Shown here: positions 31,378 to 32,403 of the stretch, one piece after another | Layout: the number at the start of each line of letters is the position of its first letter | How positions within the stretch are numbered: the first letter of the stretch is position 1 | Virus record (IMG/VR): IMGVR_UViG_3300033993_000248 | Coordinates: 1-32,403 of that record | DNA from: a virus | Length of the DNA stretch: 32,403 nt | Reading direction: 5' to 3' (one strand) | The notes under the pieces: generated by a model | The model's database searches: none | Seen by the model: only the letters and a program-made list of their open reading frames with translations | What the model was told of the DNA's origin: nothing | Translations under genes and position numbers: made by a program

Positions 31378-31995
31378 ATGATGAAGGAATTGCCTATTTA
31401 TGAGATCTCAATTGACTTGAATGAAGCAGAGACATCTGTGGAATTTAATTCATTGGTGAGAGATCCAGCGCATGAGATAAGTTTTCAAACATTCTCACAA
31501 GCTAAGAAATTTCAATTCAATGATGAGGAGCAAGTAATCACCGGTGTGGCTATCTCTGCTGATACACCTATCTATAGATTTGATGAGGATAGCAATGAAG
31601 AGTATTATGTGGTATTCACAAAGGCTGCTATCAAGGACATTATCCATGACTATGCTAGGAGAGGCAACTTCAACAATGTAAATATTGAGCACAATTCATC
31701 CAATGTTGTTGATGGGATCTACATGATCCACAGCTATCAGATAGATAATGACAAAGGATTCACAGCTCCTGAAAGATTCCATGATGCAAATGATGGATCT
31801 TGGATTGTCAGCTACAAGGTAACTGATAAAGATGTATGGGAGAAAGCTAAGGAAGGAAAGTTTACTGGCTTTAGTGTTGAGGGATATTTTCAGATCACAG
31901 CAACAGATCGCACCATTGAATCAGAGATGATGGCACAGATATTCAAGGCATTGAATGATCTAAGTGGAACAATTAAACATAGTATAATTAAATAA
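31378..31995 (+). CDS. Prohead protease (XkdF/S78-2 type)
   Basis: 205 residues from ATG 31378. The start MMKELPIYEI is the usual opening of the family; an in-frame ATG at 31351 would overlap the divergent gene's start. Catalytic candidates are His in VNIEHNS and Ser in GFSVEGYF, where W...YKVTDKDVWEKAKEGKFTGFSVEGY is a family signature (positions shown: Trp near 144, Ser near 168). It should process scaffold and capsid during head maturation. It is followed seven bases later by the scaffold gene. Confidence 0.85.
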   Translation: MMKELPIYEISIDLNEAETSVEFNSLVRDPAHEISFQTFSQAKKFQFNDEEQVITGVAISADTPIYRFDEDSNEEYYVVFTKAAIKDIIHDYARRGNFNNVNIEHNSSNVVDGIYMIHSYQIDNDKGFTAPERFHDANDGSWIVSYKVTDKDVWEKAKEGKFTGFSVEGYFQITATDRTIESEMMAQIFKALNDLSGTIKHSIIK

Positions 31996-32002
31996 CAAAC
32001 AA

Positions 32003-32403
32003 ATGAACGAGAACTTCAAAAAAGTAATGGATGCAATTGCTGACATGAAAGCAATGTTTTCAACATCTGCTGAAGCTACTGAAACAACAGAAGCTCAAGC
32101 ATTTGGTGAGGCAGTTTTGCTAGATGGTACAGCTGTATCATATGAGGGTGAACTAGCAGTGGGAACTACTGTATTTATTGTTGCTGATGGTGAGCAGATT
32201 CCAGCTCCGGAAGGTACACATGAATTGGGTGGTGAGTTTACTGGAATCAAGATCATAACAGATGCCAATGGTGTAGTGTTAGAGGTTATTGATGAGAGAG
32301 CAACAGAACAAGCAGCAAGCTCTGATGAGTTTGAAGCTATTGATACTGAAGAGATGCCAGCAGCACTAGAAAGAGCTACAGAGGTAATCGCTGCAACTTT
32401 GAA
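32003..32403 (+). CDS. Scaffold-like capsid assembly protein, 5' part (continues at base 1)
   Basis: ATG 32003 opens the scaffold gene, with MNENFKKVMDAIADMKAMF forming an amphipathic helix. It then enters the PAPEGTHEL domain, runs off the end of the window and resumes at base 299. The joined gene (32003-32105 plus 1-635) gives 245 residues. It is preceded by the A-rich leader AATAACAAACAA. The role is inferred from position between protease and capsid. Confidence 0.75.
   Translation, partial: MNENFKKVMDAIADMKAMFSTSAEATETTEAQAFGEAVLLDGTAVSYEGELAVGTTVFIVADGEQIPAPEGTHELGGEFTGIKIITDANGVVLEVIDERATEQAASSDEFEAIDTEEMPAALERATEVIAATL
32106..32403. repeat. Terminal overlap, right copy (matches 1-298)
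   Basis: 298 bases matching the window start with 11 mismatches and no gaps. The mismatches crowd toward the end: seven of eleven lie in the last 60 bases. This fits a circular unit of about 32,105 bp assembled from a mixed population. Confidence 0.9.

Noticed and set aside
1-32403. CRISPR array, tRNA genes, integrase or repressor
   Set aside because: No regularly spaced repeats, no cloverleaf and no recombinase motif were seen.

Overview
The window is essentially one complete genome of a tailed, siphovirus-like phage of a Bacteroidota host, probably Flavobacteria-like. It has a single-tail-fibre-type virion, a tape-measure protein, large terminase, portal and HK97-like capsid module. The host assignment rests on two perfect TTG-N19-TAnnTTTG promoters (the Bacteroidota -33/-7 form), short A-rich leaders without Shine-Dalgarno sequences, a VirE-N type primase-helicase and several protein families typical of Bacteroidota phages. 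The first 298 bases recur at 32106-32403 with 11 mismatches and no indels. The sequence is therefore a circular (or circularly permuted) unit of about 32,105 bp, linearised inside the scaffold gene, with the two ends assembled from slightly different strains. No integrase, repressor or tRNA was seen.

Layout, reading around the circle. Packaging and tail: small terminase 19669, large terminase 20067, a tail assembly chaperone with a -1 frameshift site 21266, tail completion 22043, tail-tip proteins 22564 and 23764, two small proteins, a YadA-head-like fibre 26581, a fibre-associated protein 27889 and the tape measure 28244. A lone minus-strand Stealth-like transferase gene follows (30711-31352). 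Head: prohead protease 31378, scaffold 32003 through the end to 635, major capsid 644, a probable tail tube protein 1669, two overlapping small connector genes, a portal with a MuF-like C-terminus 2788, connector and terminator proteins 4756-5910, and a fibre or decoration protein 5910. Lysis: two holin-like membrane proteins and an M15 peptidase endolysin, 6614-7521, closed by an intrinsic terminator.

Early region: a strong promoter at 7617-7646 drives a string of overlapping small genes (7668-9585), ending in a DnaA-domain-IV-like DNA-binding protein and a winged-helix protein. An AT-rich gap (9586-9801) holds four copies of the 10-mer AATAAATCGG, a candidate replication origin, followed by the primase-helicase (9909), a VRR-NUC nuclease and an orphan DNA methyltransferase. 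A second promoter (13584-13613), with the same 11-base leader motif, opens the recombination operon: an ERF annealing protein, a PD-(D/E)XK exonuclease and an SSB-like protein with an acidic tip. A small HTH protein, a sigma-like regulator, a membrane protein and a HeH-domain protein follow.

Between that operon and the terminase lies an accessory cassette: a glycosyltransferase, a SAM methyltransferase and a PP-loop N-acetyl-sugar-amidotransferase-like enzyme (16910-19223). It is the least expected content of the genome and most probably makes or modifies a sugar on the host surface, the virion or DNA. Almost all genes overlap by 1-14 bases or abut, so translation is probably coupled. Intrinsic terminators sit at 2228, 7547, 28209 and 30784. 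I could not find the late promoter.
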